A DNA stretch of 64,000 bases, taken from assembly GCA_001051155.2 (NCBI GenBank), contig JYIP02000007.1, positions 1,490,342-1,554,341 on the forward strand, given 5' to 3'. A model generated the notes under the pieces. The model was not told the DNA's origin. It made no database searches and was given only the letters and a program-made list of their open reading frames with translations. The position numbers and the translations under genes are program-made. Source of the stretch: Chrysoporthe austroafricana. Lineage: Eukaryota; Ascomycota; Sordariomycetes; Diaporthales; Cryphonectriaceae. Below are positions 44,201-54,005 of the stretch, one piece after another (position 1 is the first letter of the stretch; every line of letters begins with the position of its first letter).

Positions 44201-44495
44201 GATGAGAAAGAGAGCCGCCAGATTGAAGCCCAACTCGGGGTCTACAGCCTCGACCCCAGAGCTCAGCAGCGCTTTTGAGCGCCACTTCGGGTCGCTGGGC
44301 CTCCCACGTCGCCGGAGTGACCTTGCAGCAAAGGAAAACCAGAGCCCTCGCGTTGAGGCTGACGGCAGGAGCGGTGCTCGGGCTGCGAGTCCTGCAGCCA
44401 AGACTCGCGTCCGGGAGGGCAAGACCATGGTAGACCTATTCCTAAGCACTCGAAGGCGACAGGGGGCAAGCAGTGATGGGCCGGCTTTTATGTGA
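41250..44495 (+). CDS. conserved disordered fungal protein, unknown function (1081 aa)
   Basis: Single exon. Start Met 41250 is chosen because it begins the basic MLRRHSTKSKSDLQRRKS leader that starts orthologous fungal proteins as I remember them; no in-frame ATG lies upstream. After SVRSVPLEHISVAAAERDAKLAA the protein is mostly Ser/Thr/Arg-rich and disordered, with many RxxS sites. Islands that look folded include TMRKTLRR, PAVRMPTNPATPLGSIEPN and the C-terminal AFERHFGSLGLPRRR and GKTMVDLFLSTRRRQ. No catalytic motif, membrane helix or zinc site is seen. A phosphorylated scaffold is plausible but unproven. Confidence 0.8.
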   Translation: MLRRHSTKSKSDLQRRKSTTSVRSVPLEHISVAAAERDAKLAALQAFSRGQDRHSAEMAVFPPPHSSSRQGEDSSPVQLSHSDSVTGRDGELDGQALGRRQSVRFVGPDSGLQTRASKISMRTAALDREGTAPRRPLPRSQSSSNVGGMRGTILRDTQSIQLPDRTSSCGKTLVTARSALKQDYLQALAPDHQKYTPEDDIASIPSSYRRIRKTRSMFATRSSVRKSDDGALAASHITTISTGRTQQATPRMPRSRFSLLSRKENEQTPLSPTLKAPKSMSFLKHWRGHQDGAASCPDPTYDKSPISPGSSTQEHLFQSQILPKPRVPSESKSSKIGRTMRKTLRRSSSSTALPVSGTSASVASITHGSLRVKARKVSSSMKSRFKSLFVHKSEGDGELPAQQIDAQRTHVSDLFGGNEYETATYEGGSLHMRSTLSRVSSRVPTLHAVPSSECVRSRRGSIDSIRSESRNASDERSRVTSWASTESNTVIAHRLQERDSDEWQRQRLSVITESGLHAPSPSLTRPRLGLQTITSQEELAPPTIMERLPPGATVDSQRVYSALMRRMEETRQLYDNVVEYRKSSDNSDPFRTLSPPTSEENSDTGTSTSFSRTHPATSGGLETHEADLGNQAEDRMESSYKPSTAFGSRRHLTLSDPLRLGPQSANTSPSKPIMDRSSAFFGSPSSHLFRTRSPWRRSLQEAIERGRTLSQEPTTNSADSIATTTTAAEAANTKTVADSASNYSQDTQIHSWELEQELPIAGQSAAVEASTHRPTGERLISTASSVDWKTRLSYEVERTDRSPSSPTRVSGRPSEVEYVVPTMPRAFGQSHIREAAQIVPYEEDEYNSAPAVRMPTNPATPLGSIEPNVVKLTPQQRSVVQTTPPPAALLQENISPMSKAEPLGEDATSFVLPKDAMRPRASPLDSTGSYEEARAGNITHSQTPGQDGIAGKQAKSLAHIQSYGRLCSEETGSPRPYGSPTVRLMRKRAARLKPNSGSTASTPELSSAFERHFGSLGLPRRRSDLAAKENQSPRVEADGRSGARAASPAAKTRVREGKTMVDLFLSTRRRQGASSDGPAFM

Positions 44496-45647
44496 GATGG
44501 CCTGTGAGCCGGGGGTGTCTGACCTGAAGCAGTTCTGCAGGTGTTTTGCCGAGCATGTCTTACGCAAAGGCAAGAGTCGCTTGCGCATGGGGGTTCAATG
44601 CGGCAGTTAGCTGATGATTTCGTTTCAACATCGTTTATGAAAGGGATACAGGGTTAGGAGAGGGCATGATCAAACGGGAGAGGCCTGCCCCAAGGGTCGG
44701 CGCGGAGATGGAGGCATTGCATAAGATCTAGGGAAATTCGAGGAGCATTCCCATCCTTCGAGCTGCATAGTACGCCCTGTGAACGACGTGCCAGCCATCG
44801 CATGGCATGGAGGGGGGGAGGGCGCAGTTGTTGGTTTGTCAGCTGCTAGATAACTGCAGCAAGGCTGAGCATACTTGCGATATACTGGACGGGGTACAGG
44901 AACTTTCCGGCCGAGGCATGTCGTGCCCGAAGATCAAACTAAGTCTGTCGCCTACAGCAGCGTTTTCCACCAGCCTCGGCATCGGCAGGCTGGCTGGCTC
45001 CTGTCAGCACCCTGTTCAGTGGGTCTTCGTTACATAGCGCATCCTCTGCTACTGATATAGCACGGCAGCGCGTACCCGGGAGCGGCTGCTGCGCCGGAAA
45101 GCAGTGAGGTCATCGATCCCCTCGTACGGTGCGCGCCTTTAGCCTTTATGGTCTGGATCTCTGGCCGCGACGCCCGTCCACGAGGGCTGTACATTCAAAG
45201 AGCAGCGAGGGGCGCAGTGAATTCCAAATACTGTGTTGGCCCCCCCATGATCTGACACTCTGTCCGTCTCCACTGCACAGGGAATATCGGCCCCGTCGGC
45301 AGCGTCACCTCGATCTTGCCCGCGCCGCGCCCTCTGCATCTCAGCAGCTCGATCCGAAATCTAGCTCTGGTGATTGATTGATTAGACGAGGCCTCGCTCT
45401 GAACCGTGATGCCGCGGCTGGATGGTCGGCTGCCGAACCTAGCTCGCGCTGTCAGTACTAATAGTTCGCGCCGCACCGTCGCATCGCGCCTGGTGGGTTG
45501 TTTCTCTTCTCTCTCTCTTCACCATCCCGTGCTTCATATGACCTGCCTGACCTACGCCCCGTCCGCCCCGGATCGTGTTGACGGTTGGGACTGCGACAGT
45601 ACCGGTCACCTTGCGCTTCCGCCCTGACGCCCTCGGGACCTGCAGCT

Positions 45648-45687
<40 letters not shown>

Positions 45688-45983
45688 CAGCAGGAGCGCT
45701 CACTTGGCGGGTCGCATATTCACCGTCACAAGCTCTCGCCTCGGCCCAGGCTCTGTACCACGCCAGCAGAGGCACGAGGCTCTACTCTACAGGCCACAGG
45801 AAGACGCCATCGCGCCCTCGACAAGCCCGCCCCGGACCCTTGGGCACAGCTTTCCTCCTCTTCCCGGCCGCGGCGATCGGGTTGGGAGTTCTGGGCGGAT
45901 ATATCTCCGTCAACCCGTTCTCAACAAGTTCTTCGTCTTCTTCACCATCATCACCATCGTCCTCTAAGGACAAAGAGCGCGGC
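44496..45983. other. intergenic/5' region of the DUF4336 gene
   Basis: 3' region of the 1081-aa gene, then sequence in which nothing is supported until 45585. From there a frame continuous with the DUF4336 gene opens without an ATG (see that gene). A CAG array lies at 45648-45687. Confidence 0.5.
45648..45687. repeat. CAG microsatellite
   Basis: About 13 uninterrupted CAG/GCA triplets. If the frame of the downstream DUF4336 gene really extends this far, they code poly-Ala. Confidence 0.9.
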
Positions 45984-47002
45984 ATGTCGTCCAAGCTGAT
46001 CCCCGCCAACCCGGCGGATGTCATGGTCATCCGCGACGTGACGCCGAACGTGGTCACGTTCTCGGTGCCGTTCAAACGGTTCGGGATGATCCCTATTGGT
46101 GGGAGGGGCACTGTTGGTGAGTTGCTTTCTCGCCTCTCACTGCCCTGAACGGCTGGGGGAGAGCGACAGCGTGCGGCAATGTGAAACATGCATCGCATGG
46201 CGTCGCGGCTTGCATGCGCCGTGCACCGGCCGTGCTGTGCCTGCTCCTCAACCTCCCGGCGCTCAATCATTCTTCAAGGTGGCACGGACCCACTAACCTG
46301 CCTGCAGTGAAACTCACCTCCGGCTCCCTCGCCGTCTTCTCCCCCGTCGCCCTCACCCCAGAGGTGCAGTCTAAGCTCGCCGCCCTCGGCGGGGCGGTGA
46401 AGTACATCGTCGCGCCGGACATCGAGCACCACATCTTCATCACGGAGTGGCACCAGGCGTACCCGGAGGCGAAGCTCATCGGGCCGGAGGGGCTTCCCGA
46501 GAAGCGGGCGAAGCAGGCGGCGACGGACCCCAAGATCGGCAGCGAGCCCTTCACGGTGGTGTTCCGGGCCGCGGACAAGCTGAGCACGCGGGTCGACGAG
46601 GAGTTCGACCGCGACTTCGCGTACGAGTACGTCGACGCGCACCCGAACAAGGAGCTCGTCTTCCTCTACCGGCCGGACCGCGTGCTGATCGAGGCGGACC
46701 TCATGTTCAACCTGCCGGCGGCGGAGCAGTACAGCCGGTGCCCCGAGGGCGAGAAGAAGGCCGGCTTCGCGGCGCGGCTGTTCATGAGCGTGCAGACGAC
46801 CGAGGGCGACGCCAAGGGCATGAAGCGGTTCCTGTGGTACGCCGTCAGCGGCAAGGACCGCAAGGGGTTCAACGAGAGCGTCGCGCGCATCGACGCGTGG
46901 GACTTCGAGACGCTCGTGCCGTGCCACGGCGAGACCATCGTCGGCACCGCGCGGGCGACGTGGGCCAAGGTGTTCGAGTGGCACCTCACGGGGAAGAAGT
47001 AG
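45984..47002 (+). CDS. DUF4336 (metallo-beta-lactamase-like fold) protein (275 aa)
   Basis: Exons 45984-46116 and 46308-47002 join through a 191-bp intron (GTGAGT donor, CACTAAC branch site, CTGCAG acceptor), with exact phase. The start chosen is Met 45984 (MSSKLIPANPADVMVIRDVT), the usual beginning of the conserved domain. Family features are VKLTSGSLAVFSPVALTPEV, IVAPDIEHHIF and LVPCHGETI. The fold resembles metallo-beta-lactamases but lacks the HxHxDH zinc motif, so no hydrolase activity is claimed. The same frame stays open upstream to 45585 and codes an Arg-rich, RLYSTG-containing stretch plus a hydrophobic segment. A mitochondrial or membrane-anchored longer form with an unseen first exon is therefore possible. 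Confidence 0.82.
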
Positions 47003-47902
47003 GCGGTCGACTCGGCCTGCCACTGGAGTTTGGGGGGAGGGGAGGGGAGTGACGGGTGTAGTTTCTTGATACCACTAGCGACAAACTTTATAATCTCATC
47101 TACATCGCTATGAGTGAGGCTCCTGTGACGCTCTGATACGCCCCTGCGCGGCGGCTCGGAAGCAGCTGGGCAGACATGAGGCGCTGGGGGGATGAGGAGA
47201 GAAAAGGCAGCAGAATGATCATTTCCACATGAACAGAAAAATACCTGCCTTTTTCTGCCCTCTTTGCATTTGGGTTATTGAGGGGGGGGGGGGTTTCTAT
47301 TTACTCTATAATGCCTGGGGGGTTTCCTGGGAGAGATGGGCTCATGAACCCACATAGTTACCCTCTTTCATCGTCAGTTTCCTGTCAATAGATATGCCAG
47401 TGGTTCGGGCCTATATATGTTTGAGAGCGTCGACGTCGACAGACAGCGCATCATTGCTGATAAACACCAGAGCTATTTCTATAAAGCGTCCTGTGCTGTG
47501 ACTATTTTCTGGAATCTCTCTCCCTCTTTATCAAGACCATAGTGAAAGCGAAGGATGCGACTCTTTTTTTTAGGGAAAAAAAGATAAGAACGAAAAACAA
47601 AAAGAAAAGAAGACAAATTGTTATCTTCCTTAACGCCTTGTTTTCCTCGTGTCCCTGTTACAGCGTGAGCCGAGATGGCTCAGTTGTAGTAGTGCTTGCG
47701 GTCCACTTATAAGCCAGCCAGAGGACAACCCCTGTCCAATCACCACATCGCGAAGCTCCAAGCTCCAAGCTTCAACTTTGGCTTCTGCAACGAAACCACA
47801 GCCGCCCCCCTCCGAGGGTTTCCTGCACCAAGAACGCGCAGATGTGAACGCCCACCCCTCCGCGCCCTCTGAGCGTCACGTCCTAGTATTCAGGGAGTCT
47901 AC
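47003..47902. other. intergenic between DUF4336 gene and HER2
   Basis: 3' region then the HER2 promoter. A G-run occurs at 47282-47293, and A/T-rich purine sequence at 47560-47625. A tRNA A-box-like word (TGGCTCAGTTG) at about 47674 lacks a T arm and is not called. Confidence 0.55.
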
Positions 47903-49553
47903 ATGTCCCTCAATGGCAGGCTGACCAGCCTGCGCCCCGTCGTCGCCCGTTATGCGAGCCGCGGCCTGCCCACCCGCCCGCAGCGGCGGTGCCTGAACGA
48001 GTTCATACACCGAGGTCAGAGAAGCCAACGCGGCGTCCCTCCTCCCCTCCTACATGGCCTCCACCGCTGACGCGCGCAGGGCAGCCCCCGAGGCCGCGGC
48101 CCCCGCCCCGCCGGGCTCCTTCCGCCTCGCCGTCAAGGACAACATCGCGACCCTGGCTGCCGACGGCCCCACGACGTGCGCCTCGGGCGTCCTGGCCGGC
48201 CACGCCTCCCCGTACGAGGCGACGGTCGTGGCCCAGCTCAAGCGCCGCGGCGCCGCCGTGGTCGGCAAGACGAACCTGGACGAGTTCGGCATGGGCGGCC
48301 ACAGCGTGCACACCCCGCACGGCCCCGTCGCGCAGGAGGCCGCCGCAGGGGAGGTCAGCGCCGGCGGCAGCTCCGGCGGCAGCGCGCTCGCCGTCGCCCT
48401 GGGCGCCGCGGACGTCGCCCTCGGCACCGACACAGGCGGGTCCGTCCGGCTCCCGGCGGCGTACTGCGGCGTCGTGGGGTATAAGCCCAGCTACGGGATG
48501 GTCTCGAGGTACGGCGTCGTGCCGTACGCCAACAGCCTCGACACGGTCGGGTTCCTGGCCGCGGACGTCGGGCGGATCCGGGAGCTGGTCATCGGCGGTG
48601 GCGGCGGTAGTGGCGGCGGGTTGTGGGCGGAGCACGACCCGCGCGACCCGACGAGCCTCTCGGCGGCCGCCCGGGCCAGGTGCGCGGCGAACTCGCGGGG
48701 CCACTACGGGCCGGGCGATCCCAGCTCGGATGGGCTGCTGCACCGGCTGACCTTCGGCATCCCGGTCGAGTACAACATCGAGGAGCTCGAGCCCTGCGTC
48801 CGCCAGGCGTGGGAAGACACGGCGGCCCTCCTGCGCGACGAGGTCGGCGCCAGGGTCGTCCCCGTGTCGCTGCCGTCGACGAAGCACGCGCTCTCCGCCT
48901 ACTACGTCATCGCCCCCGCCGAGGCCTCGTCGAACCTGGCCAAGTACGACGGCGTGCGATACGGCCCCCGGCAGCACGAGATCGAGGGCGCTGGGGGAGG
49001 GGAGGGCGGCAGCGATGTGCTGTACGCGGCGTTGCGGGGCCGGGGCTTCGGCGCGGAGGTCCGGCGGCGGGTCCTGCTGGGCTCGTACACGCTCAGCTCG
49101 GGGGCCATGGACAACTACTTCGTCCAGGCGCAGCGGGTGCGGCGGCTCGTGCGGCGCGACTTCGACCGGGTCTTCCGGCTGGCGAACCCGCTGCTGGACG
49201 CGGACGCGCAGCGCGTCGACCTGGCGGACCTGGACGAGGGCGTCGCGCTCGCGGACAAGCGCGGCCCGGCGCAGGTCGACTTCCTGCTGTGCCCCACCGC
49301 GCCGACGCTGCCGCCGCCGCTGGAGGACGTGCAGGCGCGGCAGGAGAGGGACCCCGTCGAGGCGTACATGAACGACGTCCTGACGGTCCCGGCCAGCCTG
49401 GCCGGGCTGCCCGCCGTCAGCATACCCAGGAGGGTGAAGGGGGGCCCCAAGCTGGGGAGTACGATGGGGCTGCAGATCATCGGGCAGTACTGGGACGATG
49501 CGAGATTGCTCGCTGCTGCGGACGCCCTAGAGGCATTGGTCAAGGCTCAGTGA
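47903..49553 (+). CDS. HER2: glutamyl-tRNA(Gln) amidotransferase subunit A, mitochondrial (Her2/GatA), apparent frame break near the N terminus
   Basis: The main frame (48054-49553, 499 aa from its first Met) is an amidase of GatA type. Lys28 in AVKDNI, the GGSSGG loop (104-109) with the cis-Ser, and nucleophile Ser130 in GTDTGGS form the Ser-cisSer-Lys triad. ANSLDTVGF and the C-terminal LGSTMGLQIIGQYWDD are also family motifs. That frame lacks a presequence. A second frame from Met 47903 supplies an Arg-rich presequence ending in RRCLNEFIH, matching the LNAFI position of GatA. The main frame, read upstream, continues as TEVREANAAS. The two frames are offset by one base around 47998-48010, with no convincing intron, so the coordinates assume they belong together. 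The subunit transamidates Glu-tRNA(Gln) in mitochondria with Pet112 and Gtf1. Confidence 0.85.
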
Positions 49554-50343
49554 CGACCCACGTAGGGCTATCGTGGGGGCGGTCAATATACGGCGCATGC
49601 TGCAGATAGACCCGAGCATGGACTTTGTGCATTGTCTTTCAGGGACAAGTCACTCACACAGGCCAACATGCCTGCTAGCCCTCCATCACGTACATACAAA
49701 ATTTAGACCCATGATGCCACGGCCTTCTAACTATGTCCTTGCCATTCTCATCTTTCTTGGTACATGGTCCATCTATATACCTATAAGGCCACCACATGAC
49801 CACCATGATCCTTCGAACACGAGGGGACCCTCGGGATGACATTCGAACTCGATCACGAAGCTGTATAGCGACAAACGTACGCACGCCCCCAAGCAGCTCA
49901 ACCTTGGAGTCTCGTTCCGAGCAGACCATTGCAGAGTCTGCCTCTGAGCAGCGTAGACGGCGTCGACTGATGGGTTGAGGCCTTCATGATCTGCTAACAG
50001 TCAAATACAGACCCTTCGAGAGTTTGGAAAATTCCATCATCCCACCCAGCGCGGTGATGGGGCCTAAATTGCTCTGGCTAGGCTGTACCCTGCGCAGTAG
50101 CGGCGGCAGTCCTGCCGTGTTCCTCGGGTTAGCGCTTAGAGACGGAGGGCCTCCTTCAGAATTAGGGATGCTCTGCCCAGCCTGAGCTGCTCGAAAGCGC
50201 TGTGCCGCATGTGAAGTTCCCCATCGAGCCTGCTTGACATGCTGTATGTAGCCTCGTTGGCTGGACGGACGGCCCGATGAGCTTGAAAGTTTGCGGGGGC
50301 GTGTTGATCTGCCCCGTCGCTTCATCTCGCTCCCGTGCCGCCC
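49554..50343. other. convergent intergenic between HER2 and PRP38
   Basis: Both genes end here. A 113-codon minus-strand frame (50325-49984) lies just beyond the PRP38 stop. It is basic, Ser-rich and resembles nothing I know, so it is not called as a gene. No other content is recognised. Confidence 0.5.
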
Positions 50344-51138
50344 TCAAGGAGTGCGGTCTCGACTCTCGGGCGTCTCCTCCCGATCGATCTCCATCCGGTC
50401 CCTCGACCTGTCCTCGTCACCCCGGTCATCCCTCTCGGAGCTGCTCCTCCTCGCCCGGCTCTCCTCGTCCTCGCTACCGTGGCCGTTCTCCGCCGCCTTC
50501 GCATCCTCGTCCTCCTCCTCTAGCAGGTCCTCGATATCGCCAAGCGGGCTGACCCGGGGCTCGAGCTCGTCGAGGTCCTCCAGCAGGTCGCGGCTGGGCA
50601 TCTTCCACAGGCTCGTGCCGCACACGCGGTCCTTGACGAGCAGGTCGTCGACGAACTCGTCCATGTAGGTGAGGGTGGTGCCGGCGCGGCCCTTGCGGCG
50701 CAGCTTGCGGCGGTCCTCGAGGTAGGGCTCGAGCAGGGTGTAGACGTCGCGGGCGCGGCGGGTCAGGCGGATGTAGAAGACGGCGAGGGCGCGCAGGTAC
50801 TTGAAGCGGTCGCCGCCGAAGCGCAGGTACTCGGCGAGGACGTCGTCGGGGGGCGCGAGCTGCAGCAGCTTGAAGGCGAGGCACAGGAACGGGGTGGGCT
50901 TCTGGGCGGAGCCGTAGGTGCCGCCGACGAAGTAGACGTGGTCGACGACGCGGTTGACGATGTCGGCCTCGTTGACGGCGAAGCACTGCTCCTTCCAGAA
51001 GTACGAGTCGACGATGCGCTCGCGCACCGCCTTCTCCATGATGGTCGCCGGGTTCAGGCCGTTGGGCGCCAAAGAGGCGCTGCTGCCGCGCTCGTCGAGG
51101 AAGCGCCGCTCGTCGGCGCGGTGGGTGCGCTCGCTCAT
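50344..51138 (-). CDS. PRP38: pre-mRNA splicing factor Prp38 (264 aa)
   Basis: Single exon. Start Met 51138 (MSERTHRADERRFLDERG) is chosen because the frame upstream is low-complexity leader. The Prp38 domain spans about 28-185: GLNPATIMEKAVRERI, SYFWKEQCF, YVGG-like YFVGGTYG, PTPFLCLAFKLLQL, FKYLRALAVFYIRLT and the closing MDEFVDDLL. The C-terminal 70 residues are acidic then Arg/Ser/Glu/Asp-rich, a shortened RS-like tail. Prp38 belongs to the U4/U6.U5 tri-snRNP and is needed for spliceosome activation. The gene is divergent from the membrane-protein gene at 51810. Confidence 0.95.
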   Translation of the reverse strand: MSERTHRADERRFLDERGSSASLAPNGLNPATIMEKAVRERIVDSYFWKEQCFAVNEADIVNRVVDHVYFVGGTYGSAQKPTPFLCLAFKLLQLAPPDDVLAEYLRFGGDRFKYLRALAVFYIRLTRRARDVYTLLEPYLEDRRKLRRKGRAGTTLTYMDEFVDDLLVKDRVCGTSLWKMPSRDLLEDLDELEPRVSPLGDIEDLLEEEDEDAKAAENGHGSEDEESRARRSSSERDDRGDEDRSRDRMEIDREETPESRDRTP

Positions 51139-51809
51139 CGTGGCTCGCGCGTGTGTGTGTGGTGGGGAGGGGTGTCGGTCGGCTTCGTCGTCAAGCTCTG
51201 CGCGGAGTGGCTGGCTGTGCGTCTCTGGACCCAGGGCAGACCAGCAGCAGGCCGAGGTCAGAGTCACGCTGTGGCGTCGAGGAGGGACCGTGGCCCGTCG
51301 AGCCGGGCAGGGCGTTCAGCGAGGCGCAGGTGCTGTAGGGTAAGGTGAGGTAAAGGTAAAGCGACGTCTAGCTGCGAGATGCACGATGCAAGAGGGATGC
51401 AGGCAAGCTGCAGGGCTGCAGGACGGCGTACGGCAGCCCCACCGCGGTGCAGGCAGGCTGGCAGGCTGGCAGGCTGGCAGGCTGGCAGGCTGGCAGGGTG
51501 GTGGCAGGCAGGTCTTATCGATAAGGAGCTACCAGAAGGAAGCGCCGTTGCCCTGGCGCCTGTTGGTGTGTAGACTGGGTTACCCTTTCGGGCTGGTGAC
51601 GCAACACAAACCCCCACGCAGGAGCCCCCCCAGCCACCTGCGTTTCCCGTCGGCTGCCACCACCAGCCTTACAATAGTACGTACGCGACGGACCACGTCC
51701 GCACACACGCAGACACAAGACTGCACCCTCCCGACTCGAGTCCCAGCCCGTGCCGCCCCAGCGCCGACTTTACGTGCTCCTGCACCCTGGCTGAGAATAA
51801 TCAGAGACC
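51139..51809. promoter_or_regulatory. divergent promoter region, PRP38 and the 223-aa gene
   Basis: 671 bp between start codons with no supported gene. It carries an 8-mer array at 51449-51497 and CA/TG-rich leader sequence next to PRP38. Confidence 0.5.
51449..51497. repeat. GGCAGGCT 8-mer array
   Basis: About six tandem copies of GGCAGGCT (equivalently CAGGCTGG) in the shared promoter interval; the last copy decays to GGCAGGGT. Confidence 0.85.
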
Positions 51810-52555
51810 ATGCTGCTCACGTCGTCACAAGTATCCGTCGCTATATCCTCCGCCGTCAGTAGGTCCACCGTGTGGTGTATTGTTCTGCCCATCCGGCGAG
51901 GCCATCAGCTAACCTGCAACCCCCAACAACAGTCGTCGCCTTCACGGCCGCGCTCTTCCTCAGCGGCTACGCCATCCAGCAGAGGACGGTGCGGCACCTG
52001 CGCGCCGCCATCCGGCCGGACACCTCCCCCCACATATACCTGCCCGACCGGTTCCGAGATGACACGACCGAGCTGGCGGACGGGACGGTCGTCATGCTGG
52101 ACGAGTACGGCCGGCCGGTGCGGCTGAAGTCGGGACGCGTCAGCCTCGGCAAGGGGTCTACTGCTGCTGCCGCCGGCGGGGAGCTGAGCGACGACGACGA
52201 CGGCGACGACAACGAGATGGACGTGGTCGACATCGAAATACAGGAGACGCTACCGGAGGTGATGGACCAACAGGAGCAGGTCGTGCTGGCTGAGGACAGC
52301 ACAGAGGATGCCGGAGAGGAGGAACAACAGCCGCGCCAGGACGAGCCGGTGCAGGCGAAGGCGCAGGCACAGCCACAACCCGCGCCGTGGGAGCTCAGGC
52401 GAGAGGACCTGCCAGACGAAAACGCCGCTGCGAGCCCGGGCGGGGAGGGCGAGAAGCCTATCAGCAGGGCCGAGCGGAGGCGGCTGATCAAGGAGGAGAT
52501 CCAGAGGCTGTCGCAGGGCGAGGAGCCTCTCTACTACCAGCGACGGCTCTGGTGA
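51810..52555 (+). CDS. single-pass membrane protein with acidic linker, unknown function (223 aa)
   Basis: A short first exon (51810-51858, 16 codons plus one base) is joined over a 74-bp intron (GTAGGT donor, AGCTAAC branch site, AACAG acceptor) to exon 2 (51933-52555), with exact phase. Splicing creates an N-terminal membrane helix (about 8-30; VAFTAALFLSGYAIQQ) followed by the basic RTVRHLRAAIRP. The positive-out/in bias predicts a cytosolic or matrix-facing C terminus. A conserved IYLPDRF and LDEYGRPVRLKSGRVSL block, an acidic Asp/Glu/Gln linker, and a C-terminal helix SRAERRRLIKEEIQRLSQGEEPLYYQRRLW follow. I recognise it only as a fungal-type small membrane protein; a mitochondrial or ER location is possible. 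Confidence 0.78.
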
Positions 52556-53426
52556 GGGTGTGTGTGCCTGCACCCGGGAAGTGTTGGATCGCTCGCGCCG
52601 TCAGTCGAGAACGATCCTCGGGACTGGATCTGAGACTGCCAGTGGTCTGACTTCTCTGTCGATTAAACCGGCTTTTCACTACGCATGTACATATAGGATC
52701 ACGGGACCTGTGAAGACGTGACGAATTGATGATAATGACCACTTGATTTTGAATTTGTTTTTTTGGGTCCTTCCAATCAATCTGATGCAGCCTTGTCTAT
52801 CCGAAGAGTCATTCACATTCCCTTTCCCGCCGACATGAATTATGTTATTAGTCAGTCCCGTGTCCAGCACAGAGGCTTGTTGCTTGGTGGTGGTAGCCGG
52901 TGTGCGATATCGTCCGAGACATGGTCCGCACCCCCCGCTGGAACGCCGCAAAACGCCAACGACCTCGTATACCCCGAGGCCCCATGACCGGGTCAGCTGA
53001 GTGCCCTCTCAAGAATGATGATGAAAAAAAAGTCATGTTCACAACTTTTTGTTGTTATTTTGTTTTTGCCACCACCAACCCCCCATCCCCACCCCCCACC
53101 CCCCATCCGGCCTTGTGCCCGTGGCCCCCTTGAATGCCTTCCCCCCCCCCCCTTTCACACCGCATACGCCCCTGGGCATGGTGCCGAGCAGATGAAAAGC
53201 AAATCCAGAACCCCCGGGTAAACGCCTATGGTCCTGATGGACGGGTAGAAAGGGGATGATGGTGTGTGGCGTCATGCATGTCGTGATCGTCTTGAATGCT
53301 GCTGTTGTTGTTGTTCATGTTTGTTCATGTTGTTGATGTTGTTGATATTGTTGATGATGATGCTGGTGGTGGTAGTGGTGAGGAGGAGGATGACGGCCCA
53401 ACATCATGAGACCTCTCAAGGGCCGC
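52556..53426. other. convergent intergenic; no gene supported
   Basis: 3' ends of the 223-aa gene and the 80-aa gene. C-runs (53078-53155), TTG/GAT triplet runs (53301-53370) and A/T runs are present. No coding frame of note. Confidence 0.55.
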
Positions 53427-53828
53427 TCAGTTCTTGTAGCGAGTGTCCACCCGGACGGTCCTGCCCGACGGTTCGTGCGTGCGGTAGTGGTTCCGCCGCG
53501 GGACGTCGACGGCGGCGCCCTTGGAGCGGTGGGCGTCCTCGGGCAGCAGGCCGTCGCTCATGGAGGCGCCGCTCTTGAGGGCGAGGCACAGCTTGCAGCG
53601 CTCCCCGAAGCGGCTGACGACGTTGTGGCAGTTGATGGAGCCCTGTTGTGGTGGGGGTGGTGTTAGCCGTGATGGGTCTGGTAGTGCCGTACCTTATTTC
53701 CCAGCCGTGTGTCTATCTATGCACGTATGTGTGTGCACGCGTGTGCGTGTATAGAGGCACGAGTGGTACTGCGGTCTTTGTGGTGGTGTAGTGAGACTTA
53801 CGTAGTAGTTCGCGCAGTACGAAGACAT
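53427..53828 (-). CDS. small cysteine-containing protein, split gene (80 aa)
   Basis: Exon 1 (53828-53802) encodes the nine residues MSSYCANYY. A 159-bp intron (GTAAGT donor, CACAACAG acceptor, carrying a TG-rich tract) leads to exon 2 (53642-53427). Both junctions are phase 0. The spliced product has four cysteines, C5, C14, C25 and C28, in the pattern C-x8-C-x10-C-x2-C, which could hold one zinc ion. A basic, Arg/His-rich C terminus (VPRRNHYRTHEPSGR) follows. It has no signal peptide. No family is recognised. Support comes from clean splice sites, strongly GC-biased third positions in exon 2 and compact structure; the first exon alone would be too short to notice. Confidence 0.68.
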
Positions 53829-53960
53829 CTTGTGTTCGCGGTGTCTCTGAGATGTGTGTTGCTTGGGCGAAGGATTCAGAGCAAGTGTTGTCGATTTAAA
53901 TTTTTTTTTCTTCCTCCTCGCCGGGTAATGTATTGAGGCGGGCTGTATATAGTAGGGCGT

Positions 53961-54005
53961 GTGTGTGTGTGTGTGTATGTATGCGTGTGGGTGTGAGTGT
54001 GGGTG
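53961..54005. repeat. TG-rich microsatellite
   Basis: GTGTGTG run with GTAT and GGGTG interruptions, about 135 bp upstream of the 80-aa gene's start codon. Confidence 0.85.

Noticed and set aside
47660..47760. tRNA-like stretch (A-box word TGGCTCAGTTG followed by a possible anticodon stem)
   Set aside because: No matching acceptor stem and no T arm with a GGTTCRANNCC B box. At most a decayed tRNA fragment.
48003..48977. 324-codon minus-strand frame opposite HER2
   Set aside because: Antisense shadow in very GC-rich sequence; the plus strand has the amidase triad.
49984..50325. 113-codon minus-strand frame just downstream of PRP38
   Set aside because: Basic, Ser-rich composition with no family resemblance, and no donor in the PRP38 tail that would splice to it. 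The overlapping frame with INTPPQTFKL resembles an aspartic-protease motif, but it is isolated, without the DTG site or a partner domain.
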